From assembly GCA_900110015.1 (NCBI GenBank), contig FOCD01000001.1:868001-932000 (forward strand): DNA of 64,000 nt, written 5' to 3'. How positions within the stretch are numbered: position 1 is the first letter of the stretch; the number at the start of each line of letters is the position of its first letter. Shown piece by piece: positions 50,093-60,550 of this stretch. The stretch comes from Terribacillus saccharophilus. GTDB lineage: Bacteria > Bacillota > Bacilli > Bacillales > Amphibacillaceae. A model generated the notes under the pieces. It saw only the letters and a list, made by a program, of their open reading frames with translations, searched no databases and was not told the DNA's origin. Position numbers and translations under genes: made by a program.

Positions 50093-51463
50093 TTATTTGG
50101 ATGCTGCTTGTTTCTGATCCTCGACTGTGAACAGACTGCCATTTCCAAGACCGGATTCTTTGCCCGGCAATACAAGGTTCAAGACGACACCAACTAGTGC
50201 TGCTAATGCCATGCTGTTAATTTCTAAGTCTAGATCGGCAATCTGGAAGCGAAGGAAAGCTCCGCCGATTCCGATGACCAAGATAATCGAGCTGATGATT
50301 AAGTTACGTTTGTCCCCTAAATCCAGCTGACTGTCAATCATTGTCCGCAAGCCGCTAGCAGCGATAATTCCAAAGAGCATGATACTCACGCCGCCCATGA
50401 CGGCAGATGGTACTGAGCTAATCAAAGCTGTGATCAAGCCCGTGAAGCCGAACAGGATAGCAAGTACTGCTGTACCACCGATGACGAAGACACTGAACAC
50501 TCTCGTGATCGCCAGCACCCCGATGTTTTCGCCGTAAGTTGTGTTCGGTGGCCCGCCAAGCAAGGATGCGATTATCGTCGCTACTCCGTCACCTGTTAGT
50601 GAAGAATGTAAACCTGGCTTGACGAGCATGTTCTGATCGACAATCTTAGATAATGCCAGCTGGTGTCCGATATGTTCGGATACCGTTACAACTGCTATTG
50701 GCACCATGGTGAAGAAGAGCTGCCAGCTGAATACATCGGCGACGTTATAATCGACAAACGGTATGGTAAAGTTCGGTACAGTGAAGATTCCGCTAAAGAA
50801 AGCACCGATGCTATCCGCTGTAACAATCTGGTTCCAAGCCGCCTGTACACCGCTTGTGTCAACGATTCCTTGCGTGAGGGCGAAGACGTACCCACCGATG
50901 ATTCCGATTAGGACCGGAATCAATCCAAGGAACCCTTTCAGGAAGATTGAAGCTAATACTGTTATTGCTAACGTAACTAGTGCGATTGTAAAGTATTTTG
51001 TGCTGTATTCCCCTGTATCAGGTGCATTCATTGCCATATCCACCGCAGTAGGTGCCAATGCCAGACCGATAACGATGATGACTGGTCCAACAACAATCGG
51101 CGGTAACAGTTTGATGATACTTTTCATTCCACCGAGACGGATTGCGAGTGCAACTACACCATAAGCAAGACCTGCGAAAAAGCTACCGATCATGGCACCG
51201 CCGATTCCAGCAGCTTCAATCGATTGCGTTATCGGATAGATAAAGGCAAAACTCGAGCCTAGATAAGCTGGCACTGACCCTTTTGTGATCAAGATGAATG
51301 CGAGTGTGCCGACGCCGCTTGATACAAGTGCTACAGCCGGATCAAGTCCGGTTAGCGCCGGCACCAGGATCGTGGCACCGAACATCGCGAATAAATGCTG
51401 TAAGCTGAATATGATCCATTGATTCCATTTTGGTATGTCGTGTATGTTTAGTGCTGGCTTCAT
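50093..51463 (-). CDS. pyrP: Uracil permease
   Basis: 456-residue membrane transporter of the nucleobase/cation symporter 2 family with about 12 to 14 helices. The start is NIHDIPKWNQWIIFSLQHLFAMFGATILVP, with the conserved substrate-site helix VTVSEHIGHQLALSK and the GDGVATIIASLLGGPPNTTYGENIG block characteristic of uracil transporters. It lies after the second PyrR attenuator, so import is repressed by UMP along with synthesis. Confidence 0.97.
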   Translation of the reverse strand: MKPALNIHDIPKWNQWIIFSLQHLFAMFGATILVPALTGLDPAVALVSSGVGTLAFILITKGSVPAYLGSSFAFIYPITQSIEAAGIGGAMIGSFFAGLAYGVVALAIRLGGMKSIIKLLPPIVVGPVIIVIGLALAPTAVDMAMNAPDTGEYSTKYFTIALVTLAITVLASIFLKGFLGLIPVLIGIIGGYVFALTQGIVDTSGVQAAWNQIVTADSIGAFFSGIFTVPNFTIPFVDYNVADVFSWQLFFTMVPIAVVTVSEHIGHQLALSKIVDQNMLVKPGLHSSLTGDGVATIIASLLGGPPNTTYGENIGVLAITRVFSVFVIGGTAVLAILFGFTGLITALISSVPSAVMGGVSIMLFGIIAASGLRTMIDSQLDLGDKRNLIISSIILVIGIGGAFLRFQIADLDLEINSMALAALVGVVLNLVLPGKESGLGNGSLFTVEDQKQAASK

Positions 51464-51489
51464 CAGTTTCTCTCCTCTTTTTCCCCTAT

Positions 51490-51597
51490 AAAAAAAGCCT
51501 CTTCGCGATTATGGTCGCAAAGAGGCACACGTCTGCCACTTCCGTGACGACGTAGCTTGCGACCTTGTAAGCCTCTCTGGACTTCCATTAAAGGTCC
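51490..51597 (-). promoter_or_regulatory. PyrR-regulated attenuator between pyrR and pyrP
   Basis: On the minus strand a PyrR binding loop of the form AGTCCAGAGAGGCTT (within 51570-51585) is flanked by complementary CCTTT and AAGG arms. Downstream a terminator stem GCCTCTTTGCGA/TCGCGAAGAGGC (51497-51526) with T7 follows. UMP- or UTP-bound PyrR would favour the terminator. The arrangement matches the pyr operon of B. subtilis. Confidence 0.9.
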
Positions 51598-52275
<678 letters not shown>

Positions 52276-52289
52276 ATTCAACTTCATTC

Positions 52290-52318
52290 AGTATCGCATG
52301 TCACGGAACTACTGTCAA
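52290..52318 (-). promoter_or_regulatory. Sigma-A promoter of the pyr operon
   Basis: Minus strand: consensus -35 TTGACA (52313-52318), 17-base spacer, -10 GATACT (52290-52295) preceded by TGC (extended -10). The TGA stop codon of the upstream rluD-family gene lies inside the -35 hexamer. Confidence 0.9.
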
Positions 52319-53226
52319 GCATTGAACTTCAACTTGTCCAATTCCTCTTGGAACACAGCCGGAACAGGTGCTTCGAAATGCATCCATTCGCCTGTGATTG
52401 GATGGTTGAAGCCAAGAACAGCAGCATGAAGCGCTTGACCATCGATATCCAACGTTCTGCGCGGACCGTATTTCGGATCTCCAGCAAGCGGATAGCCGAT
52501 ATATTGCATATGCACACGAATCTGGTGTGTCCTGCCTGTCTCTAGTTTACATTCTAGATACGTGAATTCTTCGAAGCGCTCCAGCACTTCGAAATGTGTC
52601 ACAGCAGGCTTTCCGTTTTCAACGACTGCCATTTTCTGACGGTCATTCTTGTCACGTCCAATTGGTGCTTCAATTGTACCAAACTCGTGGTCAATCACAC
52701 CATGGACAATTGCACGATATTTTCGTTCAATGTCATGTTCTTTCAGCATATCTGTCAATTTTTGATGCGCTTTATCATGCTTAGCGACTACTAAAAGGCC
52801 GCTTGTATCCTTGTCAATACGATGCACGATCCCAGGACGCATTGTTCCGTTGATACCAGAAAGATCTTTCAGATGGTAAAGCAGAGCGTGAACCATCGTA
52901 CCAGACTGATGACCGTTGGATGGATGTACTACCATACCGCGCGGCTTGTTCACAACTGCAATATCCGCATCTTCATAGATAATCTCAAGCGGAATATTCT
53001 CCGCTTCAATTTTCATTTCCTCAGGTTCCGGAATCGACCACTCGATTACGTCTCCCTCTTGCATAGTATACTTATTCTTAACCTTGGTGCCGTTCACAGT
53101 AACAAGATCTTCTTTGATCCAGCTCTGCGCCTGACTCCGGGAGACATCCTCCTGGATATCAGATAACAGCTTATCTATGCGCAAGCCCGCTTGCTCGGCT
53201 GCGACTGTATGTTCCAACTTACTCAT
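52315..53226 (-). CDS. ylyB: RluD-family 23S rRNA pseudouridine synthase (YlyB)
   Basis: 303 residues. N-terminal S4 RNA-binding domain (about 15-75: LRIDKLLSDIQEDVSRSQAQSW) and a catalytic domain with the aspartate in HRIDKDTSGLLVVAK, RKYRAIVHG and the C-terminal TGRTHQIRVHMQ. It modifies uridines in 23S rRNA; the exact positions are not inferable. It overlaps lspA by four bases, the conserved lspA-ylyB pair preceding pyrR. Confidence 0.94.
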   Translation of the reverse strand: MSKLEHTVAAEQAGLRIDKLLSDIQEDVSRSQAQSWIKEDLVTVNGTKVKNKYTMQEGDVIEWSIPEPEEMKIEAENIPLEIIYEDADIAVVNKPRGMVVHPSNGHQSGTMVHALLYHLKDLSGINGTMRPGIVHRIDKDTSGLLVVAKHDKAHQKLTDMLKEHDIERKYRAIVHGVIDHEFGTIEAPIGRDKNDRQKMAVVENGKPAVTHFEVLERFEEFTYLECKLETGRTHQIRVHMQYIGYPLAGDPKYGPRRTLDIDGQALHAAVLGFNHPITGEWMHFEAPVPAVFQEELDKLKFNA

Positions 53227-53687
53227 GCTTCTTTTCTTCCTTTCTTTCGCTCATCAAGCAGCATTGCAATAATGATGAGGATTACACCTACAACCAGACA
53301 AGAATCTGCCACGTTGAAGATTGGATAATGATAGTCACCGAATCGTGTATCAACGAAATCGACGACTTCCTTACGAAACAGACGATCGATGAAGTTACCG
53401 ATAGCTCCGCCTAGTACAAGCGAAAGTCCAATGCCCGTCAATTTGCTTTCCTTACTATATTTCACAATAAAATAGCTGACTATGACAATAACTATCGCTG
53501 TTACAAGATAGAAGAACCAAAAATGACCTTCTAAAATCCCCCAAGCCGCTCCTCGATTACGATGAGAAGACAGGTACAGGAAATTTTCGATGACCGGAAT
53601 TGACTCTCCTTCTGTCATATTTTTCACTACAGCCAATTTCGTTAGCTGATCAATGATGATCAGAATAATCGCGATGACAAAATACAT
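53223..53687 (-). CDS. lspA: Lipoprotein signal peptidase
   Basis: Membrane aspartic protease (signal peptidase II) that removes signal peptides from lipid-modified prolipoproteins. 154 residues from 53687, with four membrane helices and the catalytic aspartates in GNFIDRLFR and FNVADSCL. Two ATGs compete: the one at 53696 is only 2 bases from GGAGG, while the one at 53687 is 11 bases away and gives the family-like N-terminus. The B. subtilis neighbour ylyA, normally between ileS and lspA, is absent. Confidence 0.93.
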   Translation of the reverse strand: MYFVIAIILIIIDQLTKLAVVKNMTEGESIPVIENFLYLSSHRNRGAAWGILEGHFWFFYLVTAIVIVIVSYFIVKYSKESKLTGIGLSLVLGGAIGNFIDRLFRKEVVDFVDTRFGDYHYPIFNVADSCLVVGVILIIIAMLLDERKKGRKEA

Positions 53688-53760
53688 GGACTCCATTTCC
53701 TCCGTTCAATACAATCTATCTTGCATTTTACCATAGATACGATGAAAAAGATTGTCCAGA

Positions 53761-53794
53761 TAAAAAGAAAAGCTCCGCCTAAAAGCGAAGCTTT
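53761..53794 (-). terminator. Terminator after ileS
   Basis: AAAGCTTCGC/GCGGAGCTTT (53785-53794 with 53769-53778, one G-T pair) is followed on the minus strand by TCTTTTTAT. It separates ileS from lspA. Confidence 0.82.
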
Positions 53795-53800
53795 CTCTTC

Positions 53801-56554
53801 TTACGCGTGATAGTGTGCTTCCACGATGCTTGCACAGCGTGAACATAGTTCAGGATGCTTCTCATCCTGTCCAACAGTGTCGGAAGCAACCCAGCAGCGT
53901 TCGCATCGGTCAGCCGGATGTTTTTCCACACGGACAGCCACATGCTCATAATCAGCAGCATCAGCATCTGAATCCACCACATTAGCTTCAGATACGATAA
54001 GCAATTGATGCAAATTATCAATTCCTTGAAGCAGCTGTTTTGTTTCATCATCTTTGGCAACGATCGTTAGTTTGGATTCTAATGATTTACCGATGACTTT
54101 CTCACTGCGAGCAATTTCCAATGCTTTCAAAACATCATCGCGTACTTTGATGAAATGATCCCATTTTGTCAACAGTTCATCATGATCTGCAATTTCTACA
54201 GCTTCTGGGAAGTCTGACAGTTGAATGCTCTCTGCTTTCTCACCAGGGATGTAACTCCATGCTTCCTCAGTTGTATGAGCAAGAATAGGTGCTAGCATTT
54301 GCAGAAGCGATTTTACAATTTCGTAATACGCAGTCTGAATGCTGCGGCGTGCTGGATGATCAGCAGCCTCGATATAAAGGATATCTTTACCGAAATCAAG
54401 GTAGAACGCACTAAGTTCTACTGAACAGAAGCTTAGGATTGCAGAATATACATCAGCAAATTCGTATTTGTCATAGCTCGCGCGAACGTGCTTAGTCAAA
54501 TCAGAAAGCTTCGCAAGCATATAGCGATCTACTTCCACCATGTCAGCATGCGCTACGCTATCCTTAGCAGGATCGAAATCATGCAAGTTGGCGAGTAAGA
54601 AACGGAATGTATTCCGGATTTTACGGTAGCCTTCGGATGTCTGTTTGATGATCTCATCAGAGATACGAACATCAGATTGATAATCAACTGAAGCAACCCA
54701 TAGACGAAGGATATCTGCACCATACTGCTTCATGATTTTCGCCGGTACAACGATGTTGCCAAGCGATTTACTCATTTTCTTACCTTTACCGTCCAATGCG
54801 AATCCGTGGCTAAGAACTGCTTTGTACGGTGCTTTACCTGTTACAGCAACAGCAGTAGTCAAGGAAGAGTTGAACCATCCGCGATATTGGTCAGAACCTT
54901 CAAGGTATAAATCTGCCGGACGCTGCAATTCCGGACGGTTTACTAACACACCTTGGTGAGAAGAACCAGAATCGAACCATACGTCCATGATATCTGTTTC
55001 TTTCGTGAAGATGCCGTTCGGGCTATGCTCGGAAGTAAAGCCTTCTGGTAATAGATCTTTCGCTTCTCTTTCGAACCAGATATTTGAGCCGTGCTCAAGG
55101 AACAGGTCGGAAACATGCTGGATTGTTTCTTGCGTGATGATTGGCTCTCCATTTTCCCCGTAGAATACAGGAATCGGAACACCCCACGCACGCTGACGGG
55201 AAATACACCAGTCCTCGCGATCACGGAACATGTTATAAAGGCGTGTTTCGCCCCATTTCGGGAACCATTCCACTTCTTTGATCTGTTCAATGATTTGTTC
55301 GCGGAATGCTTTGATGGAAGCGAACCATTGAGCAGTTGCACGATAGATAACTGGTTTCTTCGTACGCCAGTCATGCGGGTAAGAATGCGTGAAGAACTCA
55401 AGTTTCAGTAATGCGCCTTTTTCTTCAAGCAGTTCTGTGATCTCTTTGTTTGCCGTATCATAGAATACACCTTCAAAACCAGGAGCTTCATTTGTGAATA
55501 CACCTTTGTCATCTAATGGGCTGATAATAGGCAGCTTATATTTCTGACTGGCGAAGAAATCTTCCTCACCGTGTCCAGGTGCTGTGTGTACACAACCTGT
55601 ACCGCTGTCAGTCGTAACATGTTCGCCAAGAATGATCAACGATTCACGGTCATAGAAAGGATGCTGTGTTGTAACATACTCCGCTTCTTTTCCTTTGAAT
55701 GTTTTCAGTACTTCAGGACTGCTCCATTCAAGTGTTTCGGTAACGTTGCTAAGCAAGTCTTCTGCCACAACATATTTTTCTTCGCCAACTTTTGCTACAA
55801 CATACGTCACTTCTGGATGAAGAGAGATCGCGACGTTAGCAGGCAATGTCCATGGAGTTGTTGTCCAGATGATGAATTTCTCGTCACCTTGGAACAAGTT
55901 TTTCCCGTCTTTTACTTGGAACGCTACATAAATCGATGCAGAGCGTTTGTCTTGGTACTCGATTTCCGCTTCTGCCAAAGCAGATTCAGAAGATGGAGAC
56001 CAGTATACTGGCTTCATACCTTTGTAGATATAGCCTCGCTCTGCCATTTCACCGAAGACCTTGATTTGTGCCGCTTCATAATCCTTCGTCAATGTGATAT
56101 AAGGATTATCCCAATCACCGCGAACACCTAACTGTTTGAACTGTGTGCGCTGGTTATTGATTTGCTGCATGGCATATTCCGCACAAAGACGGCGGAATTC
56201 TGCAACAGTCATTTTCTTGCGGTCAACCTTCTTCTTCGTAAGTGCTTGTTCAATCGGTAGTCCGTGTGTATCCCAGCCTGGAACATATGGTGCATGAAAG
56301 CCGGACATTGATTTATAGCGAACGATAAAGTCCTTCAATACTTTGTTAAGCGCATGACCCATATGAAGGTCACCATTAGCATATGGAGGTCCATCATGCA
56401 AGACGAAGAGCGGACGTCCTTCCGTTCTTTCCTGCACTTTTTTGTAAATGTTTTGTTCTTCCCATTCCTGCTGCATTTTTGGTTCTTTGTTCGGCAGGTT
56501 GCCGCGCATCGGGAAAGCCGTTTCCGGCATCAGCAATGTTTCTTTGTAATCCAA
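53801..56554 (-). CDS. ileS: Isoleucyl-tRNA synthetase
   Basis: Class I synthetase charging tRNA-Ile, with a CP1 editing domain. 917 residues from a TTG start that is 8 bases after AAGGAGG; an upstream TTG frame reaches 56593 but crosses that ribosome site. HIGH motif as [10 protein letters not shown] (near 60), KMSKS as [10 protein letters not shown] (near 590), and a C-terminal zinc-binding cluster CERCWVAS...CSRC. The form matches the B. subtilis type. It is controlled by the T-box leader immediately upstream. Confidence 0.97.
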   Translation of the reverse strand: MDYKETLLMPETAFPMRGNLPNKEPKMQQEWEEQNIYKKVQERTEGRPLFVLHDGPPYANGDLHMGHALNKVLKDFIVRYKSMSGFHAPYVPGWDTHGLPIEQALTKKKVDRKKMTVAEFRRLCAEYAMQQINNQRTQFKQLGVRGDWDNPYITLTKDYEAAQIKVFGEMAERGYIYKGMKPVYWSPSSESALAEAEIEYQDKRSASIYVAFQVKDGKNLFQGDEKFIIWTTTPWTLPANVAISLHPEVTYVVAKVGEEKYVVAEDLLSNVTETLEWSSPEVLKTFKGKEAEYVTTQHPFYDRESLIILGEHVTTDSGTGCVHTAPGHGEEDFFASQKYKLPIISPLDDKGVFTNEAPGFEGVFYDTANKEITELLEEKGALLKLEFFTHSYPHDWRTKKPVIYRATAQWFASIKAFREQIIEQIKEVEWFPKWGETRLYNMFRDREDWCISRQRAWGVPIPVFYGENGEPIITQETIQHVSDLFLEHGSNIWFEREAKDLLPEGFTSEHSPNGIFTKETDIMDVWFDSGSSHQGVLVNRPELQRPADLYLEGSDQYRGWFNSSLTTAVAVTGKAPYKAVLSHGFALDGKGKKMSKSLGNIVVPAKIMKQYGADILRLWVASVDYQSDVRISDEIIKQTSEGYRKIRNTFRFLLANLHDFDPAKDSVAHADMVEVDRYMLAKLSDLTKHVRASYDKYEFADVYSAILSFCSVELSAFYLDFGKDILYIEAADHPARRSIQTAYYEIVKSLLQMLAPILAHTTEEAWSYIPGEKAESIQLSDFPEAVEIADHDELLTKWDHFIKVRDDVLKALEIARSEKVIGKSLESKLTIVAKDDETKQLLQGIDNLHQLLIVSEANVVDSDADAADYEHVAVRVEKHPADRCERCWVASDTVGQDEKHPELCSRCASIVEAHYHA

Positions 56555-56591
56555 TGTGATTTCCTCCTTATGATGACCGATAATTTTGGGC

Positions 56592-56850
56592 AAAAAAACG
56601 AGTCTCTCATCATCCCAGAAGGGACGAGAGAGACTCGCGGTACCACCCTTATAGACAGACTAGTATCATCTATCCACTCGAATTCGTAACGTGAATGAGA
56701 CGTCCATTTCTACTGCTTGCGGTTCGAATGGAAACTAGCGGGTGATGTTCGAAAGAAATACCGTACCAGGCTCTCACCTTCCCTGGCTCGCTTTGAAAGC
56801 GGTATGGACTTCCTACTGTCCCGATCACAGTCTTTATATCATGGTCATGT
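56592..56850 (-). promoter_or_regulatory. T-box riboswitch in the ileS leader
   Basis: The minus-strand leader contains the T-box sequence AAGGGTGGTACCGCGA (56635-56650), followed by a terminator stem CGAGTCTCTC/GAGAGACTCG (56628-56637 with 56599-56608) and T7. A Stem I region lies at about 56740-56830 with an ATC isoleucine specifier at 56744-56746 in GAACATCACC. Uncharged tRNA-Ile would stabilise the antiterminator and turn on ileS. Confidence 0.93.
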
Positions 56851-56870
56851 TGTTTGCTAATAATAGTAAA

Positions 56871-56899
56871 ATTATATGTAAGTTTGCGAAAAACGTCAA
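56871..56899 (-). promoter_or_regulatory. Sigma-A promoter of ileS
   Basis: Minus strand: -35 TTGACG (56894-56899), 17-base spacer, -10 TATAAT (56871-56876), giving a leader of about 310 bases that contains the T-box. Confidence 0.88.
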
Positions 56900-56906
56900 G
56901 CGGACT

Positions 56907-57407
56907 TTATTCCGCCGTCTCTTCTTCAGGTTCGTAAGCAACTTCTGTTGCGAACAATCCATCCCAATCATCCGTTTCAATCATCTCAAGCTGTGCTTCT
57001 ACAAGCATCTTCAAACGAGTACGGAAGACTTTAGCCTGTTTTTTCAAATCCTCTACTTCCAAAGCAATCTGACGGGACTTTGTAAGGGATTCATTGATGA
57101 TACGGTCTGCATTCTTTTCTGCTTCTTTAATGATCAGCTTGGACTCTTTCATTGCATTGCCTTTTACTTCTTCAGCAGTCTCCTGCGCCACAAGGATCGA
57201 CTTATTTAGTGTCGTTTCAATATTATTGAAATGACCAAGTCGTTCTTCGAGCTGCTGCATGCGCTCTTCCAAATCCTTCTTCTCACGGATGATGATCTCA
57301 TAATCCTTGATCACTCTATCGAGGAAGTCGTTTACATCATCTTCATCATAACCGCGGAATCCGCGGGCGAACTCCTTATTGTGAATATCCAAAGGTGTTA
57401 ATGGCAC
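56907..57407 (-). CDS. divIVA: Cell-division initiation protein DivIVA
   Basis: 166-residue coiled-coil protein that recognises negative membrane curvature at poles and septa and positions division and chromosome-anchoring proteins. The N-terminal membrane-binding segment MPLTPLDIHNKEFARGFRGYDEDDVNDF is followed by long heptads to about residue 140. The start is GTG at 57407, 8 bases after AGGAGG; the GTG at 57416 is inside that site. It closes the ylm cluster before ileS. Confidence 0.96.
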   Translation of the reverse strand: MPLTPLDIHNKEFARGFRGYDEDDVNDFLDRVIKDYEIIIREKKDLEERMQQLEERLGHFNNIETTLNKSILVAQETAEEVKGNAMKESKLIIKEAEKNADRIINESLTKSRQIALEVEDLKKQAKVFRTRLKMLVEAQLEMIETDDWDGLFATEVAYEPEEETAE

Positions 57408-57479
57408 GACGGCCACCTCCTGTTAAAGAATCTATAATAGCTGTTATTCGACAAAGATAGCATAAAATAACCGTTACGG

Positions 57480-58253
57480 CTACTTTAATTTTTCCAATGT
57501 AATGCGCTGCTTGTCCTTCTTCGTTGTACCCTTCACTTCTGCAAGCTTGCCTCTGCCCATGCCTCGCAAGGATAGGAGATCTCCTTCAGCCAGCTGAAAG
57601 CTGACATCCTCGACCGTCTTGAAATTAACTTTAACAAGACCTTTTTGAATACGCTCAGCTGCCTGCTGGCGTGACATACGATAGAGCTCCTTTATGATAG
57701 CATCCAGCCTAAGAGAGGAAACGGTTGTTTCGCTCGTAACCCATTCCACCTCTTCAGGCCTGAACCGATTCAGATCCACTGATTCCCATGTTACCTTGGC
57801 TCTTTTGACCTCAACTAAATTTGCACGTATGTAGGTAGTTATATCTGATGTAGTGAAAAGTTGTATTACGCCTTCACCCACACTGATATCGCCCAATTTT
57901 TTACGATCAATTCCTAGGGAAAGGAAAGACCCCATTACATCTCGGTGTTCAAGAGTGACAAACTTATCGGGATAAGTAGCCTCAAGCAGCTCGATACTAA
58001 AATCCCCAGGTGTAATTGAATCATATAGCGGTGCGATGATTCCCCGTTTTCTTTCTGCTTTCTCCGTTCCGCCTGACAAAGACCACTGCAGTTCCGTTTG
58101 GCCGCCTAACAGCTGCCTGAAAATAAGCTGTTCCCGGGGATCCAGGAAATCGGTCACCCGGGGCTGGTATTGACGTTCAACTTGTTCCATCCAGGAAAGG
58201 ATCTGATCAATAAAAGGGCGTTCCTCTTCCCGGTAATGCTGATAGATGCTCAC
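57480..58253 (-). CDS. ylmH: S4-domain RNA-binding protein YlmH
   Basis: 257 residues. The C-terminal S4 domain (about 180-245) has SSLRLDAIIKELYRMSRQQAAERIQKG and the DLLSLRGMGRGKL segment. B. subtilis YlmH binds the 50S subunit and is reported to act in ribosome-associated quality control, so both it and RqcH are encoded in this window. It lies between ylmG and divIVA in the usual order. Confidence 0.93.
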   Translation of the reverse strand: MSIYQHYREEERPFIDQILSWMEQVERQYQPRVTDFLDPREQLIFRQLLGGQTELQWSLSGGTEKAERKRGIIAPLYDSITPGDFSIELLEATYPDKFVTLEHRDVMGSFLSLGIDRKKLGDISVGEGVIQLFTTSDITTYIRANLVEVKRAKVTWESVDLNRFRPEEVEWVTSETTVSSLRLDAIIKELYRMSRQQAAERIQKGLVKVNFKTVEDVSFQLAEGDLLSLRGMGRGKLAEVKGTTKKDKQRITLEKLK

Positions 58254-58271
58254 GTTACTATATACTCCTTA

Positions 58272-58532
58272 TCAATAGAAAATCGCCGCATAAATTGTAT
58301 ACAATCCACTCTCCGCTAATCGTAAAACAATAATTCCAACAATTGGAGAAAGATCTATCATTCCTAGTGGCGGGATAAACCGTCGAAATACATCCAAATA
58401 TGGTTCACAGATCCTGCCTAAAATTTCGCCGAAAGCCGACTGCCTGGCTCCTGGGAACCATGACATGAGAATATAGATAATTAGCGCAAAGGAATATACT
58501 GTGAAAACTGTACTAATTACGTACCAAAGCAT
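58272..58532 (-). CDS. ylmG: YggT-family membrane protein YlmG
   Basis: 86 residues with two transmembrane helices (about 4-24 and 60-82) around the conserved SWFPGARQSAFGEILGRICEPYLDVFRRFIPPLG loop, the YggT signature. The molecular role is unclear, though location next to sepF suggests envelope or division function. It follows sepF by 6 bases. Confidence 0.93.
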   Translation of the reverse strand: MLWYVISTVFTVYSFALIIYILMSWFPGARQSAFGEILGRICEPYLDVFRRFIPPLGMIDLSPIVGIIVLRLAESGLYTIYAAIFY

Positions 58533-58538
58533 TTGCTT

Positions 58539-58985
58539 CTACCACCTCTTATTATAGTCATCCTGCTCCTCTATCATATCGGATATGCTACCGGCAAGTT
58601 CAATATTGTCCGGAGCACACAGGAAGGTTTGACTGCCCAGCTTCTGGATATCTCCATTGAGGGCGTAGACTGTACCGCTAAGAAAATCGACAATCCGTTT
58701 TGCCTGATGATGGTCAACACGCTGCAAATTGAGCACGACCGCTCTCCTGTTCACAACATGATCGGCGATTTCTTGCGCTTCGTTATATGTCCTCGGCTCA
58801 CAAAGAACTACTTTAGAGGACGATTGTACACTTTTCAGGCTGACAACGTTCTGATTTTGATTACGCTCTCGCCCGTTCTGTGGATACGGCTCGATTTCCT
58901 CTTGTTCGTTTTGCTGTTCTTCAACGTATTCATATTCTTCATCATCTACAGTAAAGAAATTTCTCATCTTATTTTTGAAACTCAT
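58539..58985 (-). CDS. sepF: Cell-division protein SepF
   Basis: 148 residues. An N-terminal amphipathic membrane-binding helix ([11 protein letters not shown]), an acidic linker, and the C-terminal domain with [35 protein letters not shown] and [21 protein letters not shown]. SepF forms rings that tether FtsZ to the membrane. GAGGTG 7 bases before the ATG at 58985 rejects the 59003 start. Confidence 0.95.
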   Translation of the reverse strand: MSFKNKMRNFFTVDDEEYEYVEEQQNEQEEIEPYPQNGRERNQNQNVVSLKSVQSSSKVVLCEPRTYNEAQEIADHVVNRRAVVLNLQRVDHHQAKRIVDFLSGTVYALNGDIQKLGSQTFLCAPDNIELAGSISDMIEEQDDYNKRW

Positions 58986-58999
58986 TTTCTTCACCTCGC

Positions 59000-59680
59000 T
59001 CATTTATATGGACCTACAAGAGCAGAACCGACCCGGATATGAGTCGCTCCTTCTTCTATCGCGATTGTGTAATCATTACTCATTCCCATGGATAAGTATG
59101 TACAAGGTGCATGCAGCATATCTGCAGCTCTTACTTCATCTCGAAGCTGCCTCAAACCGCTGAACACACTGCGAAGTACATCTTCCTTCTCTGTATTCGG
59201 TGCCATTGTCATCAAACCGACAACCTCAATTGCCGGAAACTCTGCAAGCTGCTGGATAAAACCTAGCGTTTCTTCAGGTGACACACCTGATTTGGTAGCT
59301 TCTCCGCTCACATTGATTTGGACAAAGCATTTAATTTTCTTTTCTGCCCGTTTTTGAATTTCCTTCGCAAGTGACAATCTGTCTAATGCATGCAGATAGT
59401 CCACCTGATTGATGACATCTTTTACTTTTCTTGTTTGCAGACTGCCGATGAAATGCCATACAGCTTTTTCTCCGATAGCTGCCTGCTTCTCAAGAAAACC
59501 CTCGATCCGATTCTCGCCCAAATCGACAATACCAGCATCGACAGCTTCTTCTGTTCGTTCAATTGTAACATATTTCGTAACGGCAAGGAGTGTTATATCC
59601 TCGGAATTTCGTCCGGTTTTAGCGGCTGCTATGTTAATTTCCTGCTGGATCTGTTTCAAATTCTCTTGTACTGTATTCAT
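59000..59680 (-). CDS. ylmE: PLP homeostasis protein, YggS/YlmE family
   Basis: 226 residues, alanine-racemase-like TIM barrel with the PLP lysine in [10 protein letters not shown] (Lys36), [33 protein letters not shown] and [23 protein letters not shown]. It helps control pyridoxal-phosphate levels rather than racemise amino acids. It overlaps the ylmD stop by four bases. Confidence 0.95.
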   Translation of the reverse strand: MNTVQENLKQIQQEINIAAAKTGRNSEDITLLAVTKYVTIERTEEAVDAGIVDLGENRIEGFLEKQAAIGEKAVWHFIGSLQTRKVKDVINQVDYLHALDRLSLAKEIQKRAEKKIKCFVQINVSGEATKSGVSPEETLGFIQQLAEFPAIEVVGLMTMAPNTEKEDVLRSVFSGLRQLRDEVRAADMLHAPCTYLSMGMSNDYTIAIEEGATHIRVGSALVGPYK

Positions 59681-60489
59681 GCCTGCTCCTCTTTCATCCC
59701 GATAAAACCGATCATCCTTCCGGTTTTTCCTTGATCTTCCCGATGTGAATAAAACTCTGGGGAATCGTATGTACAGTATGCTGCTGTAAGTATGTTATCA
59801 TCTTGAATGCCTGCTTGCAGCAAATACAACCGATTAAGCATCTGCAAATCAAGATAGTATCGATCAGATCCGCTTGGCAACAGTACCTTAGCCCGGAACT
59901 CCTCCGGTATCTGCTGTACAATAAAATCGTCCACTTCATATCTGTTTTTCGATATACATGGTCCGATCATCGCTTGTATACTTTCTCTGTCTGCTCCATT
60001 TGTACAAAGAGCCTCAACCATTTTCCCCGCCATATCAGCAACAGTTCCACGCCAGCCAGCGTGTGCCATTCCAATCCAGTCACTTGTGCTATCGAAAAAA
60101 TAAAGAGGCACGCAGTCAGCAAAGAAAGCAGCTAGAAGCATACCTTTTTCATTGGTGATAAGGCCATCCACGGATGGGAGACTATCAGTTAATTCCCTAC
60201 TTCCGCGACCAGCTTCCCTTTTGGTGGCGACTGCAATTTCTGTCCCATGGACTTGTTCTCCTAATACCCATGTATCCAGAGGAAACTGAATAGCTTCGGC
60301 AAGAAGCTGACGGTTATGGACAACATCTTCTGGCTCATCGCCGACATGAAGTCCCATATTCAGACTATCAAAAGGTGCTTTGCTCACACCATTGTATTTT
60401 GTTGTAATGCCACTTACGATGTTAGCAGGAACTGACCATCCGCCAAGCTCCATATACATCCCCTTCAAGTTGGAAGCTGTTTCTTTCAT
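59677..60489 (-). CDS. ylmD: Multicopper polyphenol-oxidase-fold protein YlmD (YfiH/LACC1 family)
   Basis: 270 residues. Conserved segments SLNMGLHVGDEPEDVVHNRQLL, LLAAFFADCVPLYF and GMAHAGWRGTVADM, with the Cys/His zinc site characteristic of the YfiH/LACC1 family; members have purine nucleoside phosphorylase and deaminase activities in vitro. GAGGAGTGAG lies about 8 bases before the ATG. It is co-transcribed with ylmE. Confidence 0.94.
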   Translation of the reverse strand: MKETASNLKGMYMELGGWSVPANIVSGITTKYNGVSKAPFDSLNMGLHVGDEPEDVVHNRQLLAEAIQFPLDTWVLGEQVHGTEIAVATKREAGRGSRELTDSLPSVDGLITNEKGMLLAAFFADCVPLYFFDSTSDWIGMAHAGWRGTVADMAGKMVEALCTNGADRESIQAMIGPCISKNRYEVDDFIVQQIPEEFRAKVLLPSGSDRYYLDLQMLNRLYLLQAGIQDDNILTAAYCTYDSPEFYSHREDQGKTGRMIGFIGMKEEQA

Positions 60490-60550
60490 ATGGTACTCAC
60501 TCCTCTGATTGCTTTTATAGTACCATATTTCAGCTGTATTCTGTACAAGA

